A DNA stretch of 35,207 nt from JBCBEX01 sp038528235 (GCA_038528235.1 JBCBEX010000042.1:1-35207), one strand, 5' to 3'. Positions 7,207 to 15,364 are shown, counted from the stretch's first letter. Made by a program: numbers and translations. The notes: generated by a model from the sequence alone, not told the origin.

Positions 7207-9266
7207 GCGTAGGTGATCGCCATCATCTGGGCTTGCTGCTCGGGTGTGACGCCCGCACCGTGGCCGCCCTCGGTGTTCTCGAAGTAGTAGACCTCGTGGC
7301 CGAGGCCACGCATCTTCGCGGCCATCTTGCGGGCATGACCGGGGTGCACGCGGTCGTCGCGCGTGGTGGTGGTGAAGAGCACGCGCGGGTAGTCCGCGTC
7401 GGCGTCGAGATTGTGATAGGGCGAGTACTGGCGGATGTAGGCCCATTCGTCGGGGTTGTCGGGGTCGCCGTATTCGGCCATCCAGCTGGCCCCGGCGAGG
7501 AGCGTGTGATAGCGCCGCATGTCGAGCAGCGGCACCGCGATCACGACGGCGTTGAAGAGGTCGGGGCGCTGGGTCACCATGACGCCCGTGAGGAGGCCGC
7601 CGTTGGAGCCGCCCTGCACGCCGAGGTGGTCCGGCGATGTGACGCCGCGCGCGATAAGGTCCTCGGCGACGGCGATGAAGTCGTCGTAGGCGCGCTGGCG
7701 ATTCGCCTTCTGGGCGGCGCGGTGCCATTCGGGGCCGAACTCGCCCCCGCCCCGGATGTTGGCGACCACATAGACGCCGCCGCGTTCGAGCCACGCCTGC
7801 CCCGCCGTGGCGCTGTACGACGGCGTGAGTGCGATTTCGAAGCCGCCGTAGCCGTAGAGCAGCGTCGGGTTGGTGCCGTCGAGCGCGATGTCCTCGCGGT
7901 GGACGATGAAGTACGGGATCTGCGTGCCATCGGCGGACGTGGCCTCGTGCTGGGCGACCGTCAGCCCCTCGGTGTCGAAGAGCGCGGGGAGCTTGGTGAC
8001 TTCCGCAACGGAGTTGTCCTCGCCCGCGAGGTAGAGCGTCGTGGGCTGGAGGTAGGAGCTGTAGGTAAAGAAGAAGCGGTCGTCCTCGCTGCTCGTGCTC
8101 ACGACATTGACGCTGCCAAGTTCAGGCGCGTCGATCATGGTGCTCGTCCACGCACCGTCCTCGTAGCGGAAACGGTGGAGTTGCCCCTGCACGTTGTCGA
8201 GCACGGACGCGATCATCGAGTGCGCCGTCGAGGCGACGTACTGCACCGTCTGCCGCTCGGTCGGCACGAACACGGTCTCGAAAGCGCGTTCGCCCGCGAG
8301 GAACGCCTCGTAGTCGGTGGCGACGAGGGCACCGGTCGGGTAGGTCGTCTCGCCGACGGTCCACGGCGAGCGGAGGTAGACGACGAGTTGGCCGTCCACG
8401 AGCGACGGGTTGGCGTCCATCGGGAGGTCGAGCGCGACGGGCGCGCCGTCGCGGAGCACGTAGGTGGTGCCCTCGAAGAAGCTCGGCCGGTGCGCGATGA
8501 GCGGAATGCTCGCCGTGCCCATGCGTACGCTTGCCGCCCACACGCCCACATCGCTCGTTGCGCCCTCGTAGACCGTCTCGGCGTCGTCCAGCGGCGTCCC
8601 GCGCGTCCAGCGTTTCACGATGCGCGGGTAGCCAGAGTCGGTCAGAGAACCCTCGCCCCAGTCCGTTGAGACGAGCAGCGTGTTCTCGTCGATCCACGCC
8701 AACGAAGACTTCGCCTCGGGCACGTAGAACCCGTCCACGAACGTCTTCGAGGACACGTCAAACTCGCGCAGTTCGGCCGCGTCGGCCCCGCCGCGCGAAA
8801 GACGGACGAGGCAGCGGTCGTAGTCGGGCGCGAGGCACGTCGTGCCCTTGTAGGCCCAGTTGACGCCTTCCTCCGCGCCCAGCTTGTCGATGTCGAGCAG
8901 CGTCTCCCAGGTGGGGTCGCCAGCGAGGTAGGCGTCTACGGAAGTGCGGCGCCAGAGACCGCGCGGGTTGTCGGCGTCCGTCCAGAAGTTGTAGACGAAG
9001 TTGCCGCGCAGACCCGGATAGGCAATGCGGTCGTCGCTGTTGAGGACGGCGAGGATGTCGCCGTAGAGATCGTCGTAGGCTGGGTGCGCCTCCAGCGCCG
9101 CGACCGTCTCGGCGTTCTGCTCGCCGACCCAGGAGAGTGCCCGGTCGCCCTCGACCTCTTCGAGCCAGAGGAAGGGGTCGTCGGGCGCATCGGCATCTTG
9201 GGCAATAGTGGGCACAGCGGCGAACGCGAGGAGGGCGAGGAGGAACAGTCGGAGCCGAACGAGCAT
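7182..9266 (-). CDS. Secreted prolyl oligopeptidase (peptidase family S9A)
   Basis: The 694-residue protein has an N-terminal signal peptide (MLVRLRLFLLALLAFAAVPTIAQ). The family's N-terminal DPFLWLEEVEGDRALSWV follows, then a seven-bladed propeller (about 75-420), then the alpha/beta-hydrolase domain. Catalytic residues are visible: Ser 554 in GVQGGSNGGLLTG, Asp 637 or 638 in TTRDDRVHPGHA, and His 669 in EGGHGAG. YGYGGFEIALTPSY and NIRGGGEFGPEWH are the conserved approach to the active site. It cleaves short proline-containing peptides, probably in the periplasm or outside the cell. ATG 9266 is chosen because it directly precedes the signal peptide; the upstream extension to 9401 has none. 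Its 3' end overlaps the convergent glycosyltransferase gene. Confidence 0.95.
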   Translation of the reverse strand: MLVRLRLFLLALLAFAAVPTIAQDADAPDDPFLWLEEVEGDRALSWVGEQNAETVAALEAHPAYDDLYGDILAVLNSDDRIAYPGLRGNFVYNFWTDADNPRGLWRRTSVDAYLAGDPTWETLLDIDKLGAEEGVNWAYKGTTCLAPDYDRCLVRLSRGGADAAELREFDVSSKTFVDGFYVPEAKSSLAWIDENTLLVSTDWGEGSLTDSGYPRIVKRWTRGTPLDDAETVYEGATSDVGVWAASVRMGTASIPLIAHRPSFFEGTTYVLRDGAPVALDLPMDANPSLVDGQLVVYLRSPWTVGETTYPTGALVATDYEAFLAGERAFETVFVPTERQTVQYVASTAHSMIASVLDNVQGQLHRFRYEDGAWTSTMIDAPELGSVNVVSTSSEDDRFFFTYSSYLQPTTLYLAGEDNSVAEVTKLPALFDTEGLTVAQHEATSADGTQIPYFIVHREDIALDGTNPTLLYGYGGFEIALTPSYSATAGQAWLERGGVYVVANIRGGGEFGPEWHRAAQKANRQRAYDDFIAVAEDLIARGVTSPDHLGVQGGSNGGLLTGVMVTQRPDLFNAVVIAVPLLDMRRYHTLLAGASWMAEYGDPDNPDEWAYIRQYSPYHNLDADADYPRVLFTTTTRDDRVHPGHARKMAAKMRGLGHEVYYFENTEGGHGAGVTPEQQAQMMAITYAYLLERLQ

Positions 9267-9404
9267 GGCGGGCGGAAGGCAAGTCAGATGGTAGCCTGGG
9301 AGTCTACGCCACAACCGTGGCGAGGGAAAGCCTCGGATGCAGCACCTTACGTGGCCAAGGTTTGCGCGGACCTGTCCCACTTGCCCGCGGTGGCCACGCA
9401 CACG

Positions 9405-9438
9405 AACGCCCTGCCGCGTCGAACCGCAGCAGGGCGTT
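9405..9438 (-). terminator. Hairpin downstream of the roadblock gene, probable terminator
   Basis: A 10-bp stem pairs AACGCCCTGC-type arms (9405-9414 with 9429-9438) around a 14-nt loop, 23 bp after the minus-strand stop at 9461. The arms end in TT/AA but there is no long U-tract, so it may be a weak or factor-assisted terminator, possibly working in both directions. Confidence 0.45.
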
Positions 9439-9460
9439 GAACCTGGGATGCTTCGTCTCC

Positions 9461-9832
9461 TTAGAGGGCGAGCTCGGCGTCAATCTGTTTGAGGCGCATG
9501 CGGGCCAGGGCCAGGTTCGTGTTCTTCCCGATAACGAGGTAGAAGAACAGGTTCTGGTTATTGTGGGCCAGCCGGATCAGGTGATACTGCGACTCCAACG
9601 TGATGAGGATGTCCTCGATCTCCTCGTTGATGCCGAGTTGGTCACGGATGCTCTTCTTGGCACGGACGACCTCGGTGTTGCCAGCGGCCGCCAGCTCCAT
9701 GTCGAGGGAGCCGCCGCCGATGCTGCCGAGACACATGCCGGTCTCGTAGTCCACGATGGCCGCACCGACGGCCCCGTTGATCTGCATGGTTTCGGCGAGG
9801 GCGGTCTGAAGAGGAAGGGTGTCGAGTTGCAT
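9461..9832 (-). CDS. Roadblock/LC7-domain protein
   Basis: The 123-residue single-domain protein has the roadblock/LC7 pattern. It has an N-terminal helix (LQTALAETM), a strand INGAVGAAIVDYETGMCLGS with Gly-rich turns, a helix MELAAAGNTEVVRAKK, and strands ITLESQYHLIRL and LFFYLVIGKN, closing with a helix rich in Leu/Arg. The family dimerises and regulates small Ras-like GTPases of the MglA type or partners with sensory proteins. No GTPase gene is adjacent here, so its partner is elsewhere. ATG 9832 is preferred; an in-frame ATG at 9874 would add a Cys/His/Pro-rich stretch. It is transcribed on its own, with an AT-rich region upstream. Confidence 0.8.
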   Translation of the reverse strand: MQLDTLPLQTALAETMQINGAVGAAIVDYETGMCLGSIGGGSLDMELAAAGNTEVVRAKKSIRDQLGINEEIEDILITLESQYHLIRLAHNNQNLFFYLVIGKNTNLALARMRLKQIDAELAL

Positions 9833-10239
9833 GGGACTGCACGGGGCATGGGTGAAGGCGTACGGGCAGTGCACCCAAAGTGCAGACGCAGACGCCGGGG
9901 TTTCATAGGAGGAGCACGCGATGGCTCGACCACGCTAGCCTTCAACCACTATGCCTATCTAAATCCAAGAAACAGTGCAGAATAGACCGTAGAATTTCGT
10001 CTCACAACAAGAGAGTCCATGGATTTACTATGCTTGACACGAACGTTTTGAACGAAGCGATCGAACGTTTTGGATGGTATGTGCAAAATAAATTTCTAAT
10101 GTCTCAAAGTGATCAGATAAAGGCGTCGAACGTAGCTAGTTAAGCACTACCATTCTGAAGGAAGAGTGGTTCATATGTACCGTGTGGGCGCGCACTCTGA
10201 GGATCCCGTTACCTAAAGTCGCCGGGAGCGCGTTCCCAC
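9833..10239. other. AT-rich intergenic island
   Basis: Between about 9940 and 10200 the base composition drops sharply compared with the flanks. The region separates the starts/ends of the roadblock gene and arsA-like gene and should hold the roadblock promoter. It contains a possible 37-codon ORF (10030-10143) and a direct repeat CGAACGTTTTG at 10040-10050 and 10062-10072. No family is recognised. Confidence 0.5.
10030..10143 (+). CDS. Possible 37-residue small protein in an AT-rich island
   Basis: ATG 10030 opens a short frame (MLDTNVLNEAIERFGWYVQN...) ending at TAA 10141-10143. The sequence is amphipathic and protein-like with low-GC codons quite unlike its neighbours. It could be a small peptide gene or the 5' remnant of a transferred gene. 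There is no ribosome binding site or recognised family. The longer in-frame extension to 9880 is Arg/Ser/His-rich and looks non-coding. Confidence 0.22.
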   Translation: MLDTNVLNEAIERFGWYVQNKFLMSQSDQIKASNVAS

Positions 10240-11430
10240 TCATTCCGTGGTCGGTTCGAAGCGAAGGTGGAGCCAGGTCTGGTCGTGCTCGGCGTCTGTG
10301 AGCGTGTAGTAGGCGAGGAAGTTGGGCAGCGCCACGTGCCGCCGCTGGTTGCGCACCTGCACGACGACCTCGTCGGCAAACTGCTCGGCCACGATCTCGT
10401 CGGCGTCGGCGAAGGGGACGCGGAGTGCAAGGTCGTAGGCGTCGCCGACCTCGGTGAGCTTGGTGGTCGGCTCGCGGTGGAGCACGGCCGCCGGGTCGCG
10501 CGGTTCGTCGCCGCTGGCTGGGTAGAGCGTGTCGCCGATCTGGTCGAGGAGGTCGAGGCCGAACACCTCCTGGCCCTGGTGCGGGACGCGGAGGATCGGC
10601 AGCGGGTCGAAGCTGTCGGCGATCTCGTCCAGATAGCCCCGCTGCGCAGCGACGTACTTCGCGAGGAAGCCGTCGGCGGTCGCCTCCGTGTCTGGCAGCA
10701 CGCGGTTCACCACGACCGCGTCGACGTGGTAGCCGTAGAGTTGGAGGTAGGTGTGCGCGCGCCGCGCCTCGGCGATCACCATGCGCTCGGGGTTGCAGAC
10801 GAGCCGCACCGAGGTCACCGCCGGGTCCTGCATCACCGCCTGGATGGCTTCGAGCTTGCCGAAGAGGCGGTCGAGTTCCTCGTAGCCCTTGTCGAGCGGG
10901 ATGCCGGTGGTGGCACGGACCGCGCGGCCGACCGACTTGATCGCGGCCTTCTGGAACGGGAAGGCCTTCGCCACCCACCACTGCGTCACCTGCGGGAGCG
11001 TGAGCAGCGTGAGCGTCTCCCCCGTCGGGGCCGCGTCGAGCACGATGAGGTCGTAGGTGCCGGCTTCGTAAACCTGCTCGACCCACAGCAGCGCCGAGGC
11101 CTCGCCCATGCCGGGCAGCGCCGCCAGTTCTTCAGCGGCCACCTTCTCGACGCCCTGCCACTTGAAGAGGACGAGCAGCAGGTCGCGCAGGCTCGCCCAG
11201 TGCTTCTTCATCGAGTAGTAGAGGTCGATCTCCTGCGCCCAGAGGTTGTCGGCGACGGCGACCGGTTCGGGGCCGAGCGGGCGGTCGAGCGCGTCGGCGA
11301 GCGAGTGGGCGGGGTCGGTGGAGAGGACCAGCGTGCGGAGGTCGCGGCGGGCGGCGGCGAGCGCTGTAGCAGCGGCGGTGGTCGTCTTGCCGACGCCGCC
11401 CTTTCCAGTAAAGAGGAGGATACGAGGCAT
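10240..11430 (-). CDS. ArsA/Get3-family ATPase with C-terminal HSP20-like domain
   Basis: The 396-residue cytosolic ATPase has the deviant Walker A FTGKGGVGKTTTAAA (GKGGVGKT at 9-16), the switch region STDPAHSLADAL (about 39-50) and the ArsA signature DAAPTGETLTLL (134-145). It has one ATPase half, as in Get3 and many bacterial homologues, rather than the duplicated halves of the classical arsenite pump. Residues about 315-396 (YDLALRVPFADADEIV..., VQVRNQRRHVALPNFLAY) match the HSP20-like domain often found at the C-terminus of such proteins. No arsR, arsB, arsC or arsD lies nearby, so an arsenic role is not supported; membrane-protein targeting or another dimer-ATPase task is more likely. 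It starts at ATG 11430, just 4 bp from the tandem octamer array. Confidence 0.88.
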   Translation of the reverse strand: MPRILLFTGKGGVGKTTTAAATALAAARRDLRTLVLSTDPAHSLADALDRPLGPEPVAVADNLWAQEIDLYYSMKKHWASLRDLLLVLFKWQGVEKVAAEELAALPGMGEASALLWVEQVYEAGTYDLIVLDAAPTGETLTLLTLPQVTQWWVAKAFPFQKAAIKSVGRAVRATTGIPLDKGYEELDRLFGKLEAIQAVMQDPAVTSVRLVCNPERMVIAEARRAHTYLQLYGYHVDAVVVNRVLPDTEATADGFLAKYVAAQRGYLDEIADSFDPLPILRVPHQGQEVFGLDLLDQIGDTLYPASGDEPRDPAAVLHREPTTKLTEVGDAYDLALRVPFADADEIVAEQFADEVVVQVRNQRRHVALPNFLAYYTLTDAEHDQTWLHLRFEPTTE

Positions 11431-11434
11431 GGCT

Positions 11435-11490
11435 GGTGAGGCGGTGAGGCGGTGAGGCGGTGAGGCGGTGAGGCGGTGAGGCGGTGAGGC
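11435..11490. repeat. Seven perfect tandem copies of the octamer GGTGAGGC
   Basis: GGTGAGGC is repeated seven times without error (56 bp), with a partial eighth copy (GGTGA, 11491-11495). On the minus strand it reads GCCTCACC and ends four bases before the arsA-like ATG. Period 8 is not a multiple of 3. The divergent GH113-like gene starts 143 bp on the other side. There is no spacer structure, so it is not a CRISPR. Confidence 0.95.
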
Positions 11491-11493
11491 GGT

Positions 11494-11524
11494 GAAAGGT
11501 GCTCGGGCTTGCGCGCCGTGTCAA
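11494..11524 (-). promoter_or_regulatory. Candidate promoter for the ArsA-family gene
   Basis: On the minus strand TTGACA (11524-11519) includes a -33 TTG. Exactly 20 nt after the TTG stands CACCTTTC (11501-11494), a partial match to TAnnTTTG. The spacing equals that of the tRNA-Val promoter in this window. If real, transcription would start inside the octamer array, making the array the 5' untranslated region. Confidence 0.25.
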
Positions 11525-11633
11525 TCGCAGAAACAGGGAAACGAGCCTGCCGTACGTTCACCTCTCCGCGCTGTTTGGCTGGGCGGCTCCCGCCGCTGCA
11601 CGGCAACGCGACCTCACCGCTGCACTCTTCGCC

Positions 11634-12806
11634 ATGCGCCGCCTGCTCCTCGTCCTCGTCTTCACGCTGGCCGCCGCCGCGCTGCTGGCGGCCCCGGTGC
11701 TGTTTTTCAGCACAGCCTCGGCTGAGACGGACAGCGCGGCGTCCCCCGACGCAGCAGCGATCGCCCGCGCGGTTGCCTCGCCGTTCCCGGCCAGGGTGCG
11801 CGGGATGACGCTCGACGCCGTCGGGCGGCCCACCGACGACGCGCTGCCCGAACTCGCTGCGCTGGGTGTGACGCACCTCGCGCTCATCCCCTACGCCTTC
11901 CAACGCACACACGACGACCCCAACCTGCGCTTCAACCCCGAGCCGGGTTGGTATTCCGAGAGTACGACGGGCGCACGGGCCCTCGCAGCCCAGGCCGACA
12001 CGCTCGGGATGCAGCTCATCGTCAAGCCGCAGCTCTGGCTTGGGCGGGACGAGGGCGAGTGGTCGGCCACCATCGGCTTTGACTCCGAGGAGCGCTGGCG
12101 GGCCTGGGAGGCGCGCTACCGCGACTACCTGCTCTACCACGCCGGCATCGCCCAGGAAATCGACGCGGCGCTGCTCGTGATTGGCACCGAGATGAGCCGC
12201 GCCGTCCAGGAACGCCCGGCTTTCTGGCGCAGCCTCGCCGACACGCTCCGCACCGTGTACGACGGGCCGCTCACCTACGCCGCCAACTGGCACGACGACG
12301 CTGAGTTCGTCACCTTCTGGGATGCCCTCGACGTGATCGGCCTGCAGGCCTACTACCCGCTCGCGGCATCCGGGGACACCACGCACACGGTCGCGTCGCT
12401 CTGCGATGGGTGGAAGCCGCACGCGGAGACGATCCGCGCGCTCTCCGAGCAATGGGACCGCCCGATCCTGTTCACCGAGGTCGGCTACCGCAGCGTGCCC
12501 TACGCCGCCGCCGAGCCGTGGCGTTGGCCGGAGCGCGGTGAGCGCGGGGTCGTCCAGCCCGACACAACGCTCCAGCGGCAGCTCTACGCCGCGTTCTTCG
12601 AGACGTGGTGGGACGACCCGGCCGTGGCCGGCGCGGTGTTCTGGAAGTGGAAGCCGCCGCTCGCCACCCGTCCTGACTGGCACCACGAGGCCGACGTGGA
12701 CGGCGCGCCGCAGGACGGCATCGACCTCGGCTTCACGCCGCGCGGGCACTCCGCCGAGCGCGTGCTGGCGCGGTGGTTCGCGAAGAGCGACGCAGCGCCG
12801 CAATGA
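11634..12806 (+). CDS. Secreted GH113-like glycoside hydrolase (TIM barrel)
   Basis: The 390-residue protein has a signal peptide or anchor (MRRLLLVLVFTLAAAALLAAPVLFF, then ASA). A TIM barrel beginning FPARVRGMTLDA follows. Features of glycoside hydrolase family 113 (beta-mannanase type) are visible. There is LIVKPQLWL in strand 3, LLVIGTEMSRAVQERPAFW with the probable acid/base Glu, DVIGLQAYYPL, and ILFTEVGYRSVPYAA with the probable nucleophile Glu. FWKWKPPLATRPDW closes the barrel. The family acts on mannan-type or related glycans; substrate is not certain here. ATG 11634 directly precedes the hydrophobic segment; an in-frame TTG/ATG further up (11499) is rejected. The stop overlaps the next gene (ATGA), so the two are probably translated together. 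Confidence 0.8.
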   Translation: MRRLLLVLVFTLAAAALLAAPVLFFSTASAETDSAASPDAAAIARAVASPFPARVRGMTLDAVGRPTDDALPELAALGVTHLALIPYAFQRTHDDPNLRFNPEPGWYSESTTGARALAAQADTLGMQLIVKPQLWLGRDEGEWSATIGFDSEERWRAWEARYRDYLLYHAGIAQEIDAALLVIGTEMSRAVQERPAFWRSLADTLRTVYDGPLTYAANWHDDAEFVTFWDALDVIGLQAYYPLAASGDTTHTVASLCDGWKPHAETIRALSEQWDRPILFTEVGYRSVPYAAAEPWRWPERGERGVVQPDTTLQRQLYAAFFETWWDDPAVAGAVFWKWKPPLATRPDWHHEADVDGAPQDGIDLGFTPRGHSAERVLARWFAKSDAAPQ

Positions 12807-13870
12807 CGCCTGTGCCTACAGTCTGCGCCCTCATCGTCACCTACAACCGCCGGGCGCTGCTGGCGGACACCCTCGCCGGGCTGGCTGCTCAGACGCACGC
12901 CCTCGACCACGTGCTCGTGGTGGACAACGCCTCGACGGACGACACAGCGGCCTTCCTCGCCGCGCAGCATCCGGCCGTGGAGCACCTACGCCTCGATCGT
13001 AACACGGGCTCGGCGGGCGGCTTTCATGCGGGGCTCGCGCACGCGCAGCACGCCGTGCACGAAGGCCAGCCGTTCGACTTCGTCTGGGTGATGGACGACG
13101 ACGTGGTCCCGGAGCCCGACTGCCTGGCGTTGCTCCTCGCGGTTGCTGCGTCGAGTGGCAAGGCCGTCGTCGTCCCAGAGCGGAGGGAGGCCGACGGTAC
13201 CGTCCGCCGCGCCGAGCACCGCCTCGACGGCGCTCGGCAGCGCTACGTCCCACTCGACTGCCCCACCTCGTTCGCCGCCCCTGCAACCAAACCCGAATCA
13301 CCACCCCGCTGGTGCGCCACGGACGTGTTCACGTTCGAGGGGCCGCTCGTGCACCGTCGTGCGCTGGACGCGGCGGGCCCCCACAGCGTGGCGGCGCAGC
13401 CAGACGCTGGGCTCTTCATCACGGCGGACGACACGCACTTTGCCATCGCCGTCTACCATGCCCTCGGTCCAGACGCCTCGGCACTCGTGCCCGAAGCAGG
13501 CCTGCGCCGCCAGGTCCCACCGCCCTCGGACACCGTGCCCGTCCGCTCCGCGCTCAAAGGCTGGCTCACGGGCAACCCGGCCCTCGACCTCTGGCCCGAC
13601 CACGCCCACTGGAAACGGGTCTACTACTTCCGCAACCGCCACCTCGTCTGGAAGCGGCTGGGATGGCACCGCCGTCGCTGGCGGCACGCTGCGCTGCATG
13701 CGGGCTATCTCGTCACCGACGCGCTCGCGGCACGGCGTCTCGGGTGGGCGTGGCGCACGCGGCTCCGCTGGAATGCCCGCGCGTTCTGGCTCGGGCTGCG
13801 AGGTCAGTCCGGTGCCTTCCTGGACCCCGCTCACTACTTCGCCGAGATCGAAGACGAACAGTCCCGGTGA
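12803..13870 (+). CDS. Family 2 glycosyltransferase (GlfT/rhamnosyltransferase-like)
   Basis: The 355-residue GT-A enzyme opens with VCALIVTYNRRALLADTLAGL. It continues with VLVVDNASTDDTAAFL, LDRNTGSAGGFHAGL and VWVMDDDVVPEPDCL, in which the Asp-x-Asp-type metal/nucleotide-binding motif is DDD at about residues 98-100. The 'NTGSAGGF' loop is typical of the GT2 branch containing galactofuranosyl- and rhamnosyltransferases of surface polysaccharides. The C-terminal third is basic and aromatic (WKRVYYFRNRHLVWKRLGWH) and could contact the membrane. ATG 12803 overlaps the TGA of the GH113-like gene. Donor and acceptor sugars cannot be assigned. Confidence 0.87.
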   Translation: MTPVPTVCALIVTYNRRALLADTLAGLAAQTHALDHVLVVDNASTDDTAAFLAAQHPAVEHLRLDRNTGSAGGFHAGLAHAQHAVHEGQPFDFVWVMDDDVVPEPDCLALLLAVAASSGKAVVVPERREADGTVRRAEHRLDGARQRYVPLDCPTSFAAPATKPESPPRWCATDVFTFEGPLVHRRALDAAGPHSVAAQPDAGLFITADDTHFAIAVYHALGPDASALVPEAGLRRQVPPPSDTVPVRSALKGWLTGNPALDLWPDHAHWKRVYYFRNRHLVWKRLGWHRRRWRHAALHAGYLVTDALAARRLGWAWRTRLRWNARAFWLGLRGQSGAFLDPAHYFAEIEDEQSR

Positions 13871-13894
13871 CCGTGTCGGAGAGGACCGAGGCGC

Positions 13895-15364
13895 CTATGC
13901 GTGCTGCTGGGTGGCGCGCTGCAACGCCGTACGCAGCGCCTCGTCCTCGTCGATCGCTGCCAGGTCGTGCAGGAGCGCGTCGAGCTCGGCGTGGCTGAGC
14001 GGTGGGGTGCTCGTAAGGCCGAAGATGGCGGGGTGGCGCGTCTCCGTAGGGCGCTCGTCGGGCTCCCAGAGTTGCTCGTGGAGCTTTTCGCCTGGCCGGA
14101 TGCCCGTGAAGTCGATGGCGATGTCCTGCCCCGGTGCAAGGTGGCGGATGAGCCGCTCGGCGAGATCCACGATCCGCATCGGCTCGCCCATGCGAAGCAG
14201 GAATAGCGGCGCCTCGTCCAGCACGAGCGTGTGGAGGACAAGCGTCGCGGCCTCCTCGGCGGACATGAAGTAGCGCGTCATCTCGGGGTGCGTCACCGTG
14301 ACTGGGCCACCGGCTTCGATCTGCTGGACGAAGCGCGGCACGACGGAGCCCTGGCTACCGAAGACATTGCCGAAGCGGACGGCCTTGCGGCGCATCGTGC
14401 GGCCTCCCGCGCGGACGGCCCACTCGGCGAGCCGCTTCGTGGTGCCGAGCACGCTCGTAGGCGCGACGGCCTTGTCGGTGGAGATGAAGACGAACTGCTC
14501 GACATCCGCGGCCTCGCAGGCGCGCACGAGCCGCGCCGTCGCCAAGGTGTTGTTGGCGAACGCCTCGCGCGGGTGCGCCTCCATCAGCGGGACGTGCTTG
14601 TAGGCAGCGGCGTGCAGCACCACGTCGGGTTGGTAGGTCGCCAGGAGCCGTTGCACGGCCTGCTCATTGCGCAGGTCAGCGATGCGGAGCACGAGGTCGC
14701 CGTCGTAGGCCGCGAGTTGCGGTTCGAGGTTGAACAGGCCCAACTCCCCGATGTCTACGAGCACGAGCCGCGCTGGCCCAAACGCCGCGAGTTGCCGAGC
14801 CAATTCAGACCCCACGGAGCCGCCAGCTCCCGTGACGAGGACGGTACGCGGCGCCAGGTAGCGTACGAGCGCCGGACGGTCCACCGTCGGGTCCGGGCGG
14901 TCGAACAGGTGGTGGAGCGTGAGCGGTACGGGCAGGAGGTCCCCGGCGAGCTTTGGCCAGCGCTCCACGGCCAGCCGCGCCGCGATCCGAACGCCGAGGA
15001 CGCCCACCACCGTCAGCAGCCACTGCCCCGCCACGATTCCGCGCATCGGCATGCGGAACGGTCCCGCGAGGTAGTCGAGCCCGACCGCGAGGATGCCGCC
15101 GACGGCGAGCGCCTTGGTCAGCCGCGCGTAGTCGCCGAGGCGCATCGTCCACGGAGCCTGCGTGTAGCCTCGGGCGACCAGTAGCGCTGCGAGCGAGACC
15201 AATGCCGTGATCGCAAACGTTGCCTCGTAGCCGACCTCGCTGGGCAGCCACACGGCGCGCCCGGTCCGCAACACCAGCGCACCCACGAACGCAACGTACA
15301 CGACGAGGGCATCGGCGAGGAACAGCAGCGCCCAGCGCCGGAATCGTTGGGGGACGTCAGTCAA
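13895..15364 (-). CDS. Short FlaA1/CapD-type membrane nucleotide-sugar 4,6-dehydratase/epimerase
   Basis: The 489-residue protein has four N-terminal transmembrane helices (about 11-130) and an extended short-chain dehydrogenase domain (about 172-450). The latter shows TGAGGSVGSE (178-187, NAD(P) binding), AAAYKHVPLME (252-262), STDKAVAPTSVLGTTKR (295-311) and RFGNVFGSQGSVVPRF. The family dehydrates or epimerises UDP-GlcNAc-type sugars for capsule, O-antigen or glycoprotein synthesis. Two oddities stand out. The cytosolic Rossmann (CoA-binding-like) domain normally between membrane and catalytic parts is absent. The usual Met of the M-x-x-x-K motif is Leu 306. The start is TTG 15364, preceding a typical charged N-terminus; no better ATG is seen. 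It is last in a minus-strand run but 105 bp from the lipoprotein gene, so it may have its own promoter. Confidence 0.88.
   Translation of the reverse strand: MTDVPQRFRRWALLFLADALVVYVAFVGALVLRTGRAVWLPSEVGYEATFAITALVSLAALLVARGYTQAPWTMRLGDYARLTKALAVGGILAVGLDYLAGPFRMPMRGIVAGQWLLTVVGVLGVRIAARLAVERWPKLAGDLLPVPLTLHHLFDRPDPTVDRPALVRYLAPRTVLVTGAGGSVGSELARQLAAFGPARLVLVDIGELGLFNLEPQLAAYDGDLVLRIADLRNEQAVQRLLATYQPDVVLHAAAYKHVPLMEAHPREAFANNTLATARLVRACEAADVEQFVFISTDKAVAPTSVLGTTKRLAEWAVRAGGRTMRRKAVRFGNVFGSQGSVVPRFVQQIEAGGPVTVTHPEMTRYFMSAEEAATLVLHTLVLDEAPLFLLRMGEPMRIVDLAERLIRHLAPGQDIAIDFTGIRPGEKLHEQLWEPDERPTETRHPAIFGLTSTPPLSHAELDALLHDLAAIDEDEALRTALQRATQQHA

Noticed and set aside
9307..9322. Hairpin CGCCAC-AACC-GTGGCG before the peptidase gene
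   Set aside because: Short stem in GC-rich sequence without other signals; likely chance.
11435..11490. CRISPR-like array
   Set aside because: Units are 8 bp with no spacers and no cas genes nearby; a simple tandem repeat.
11208..12803. 531-residue minus-strand frame across the octamer array and the GH113-like gene
   Set aside because: It is antisense to the clear GH113-like gene and translates the array as a Ser-Pro-Pro-His repeat; no real domain.
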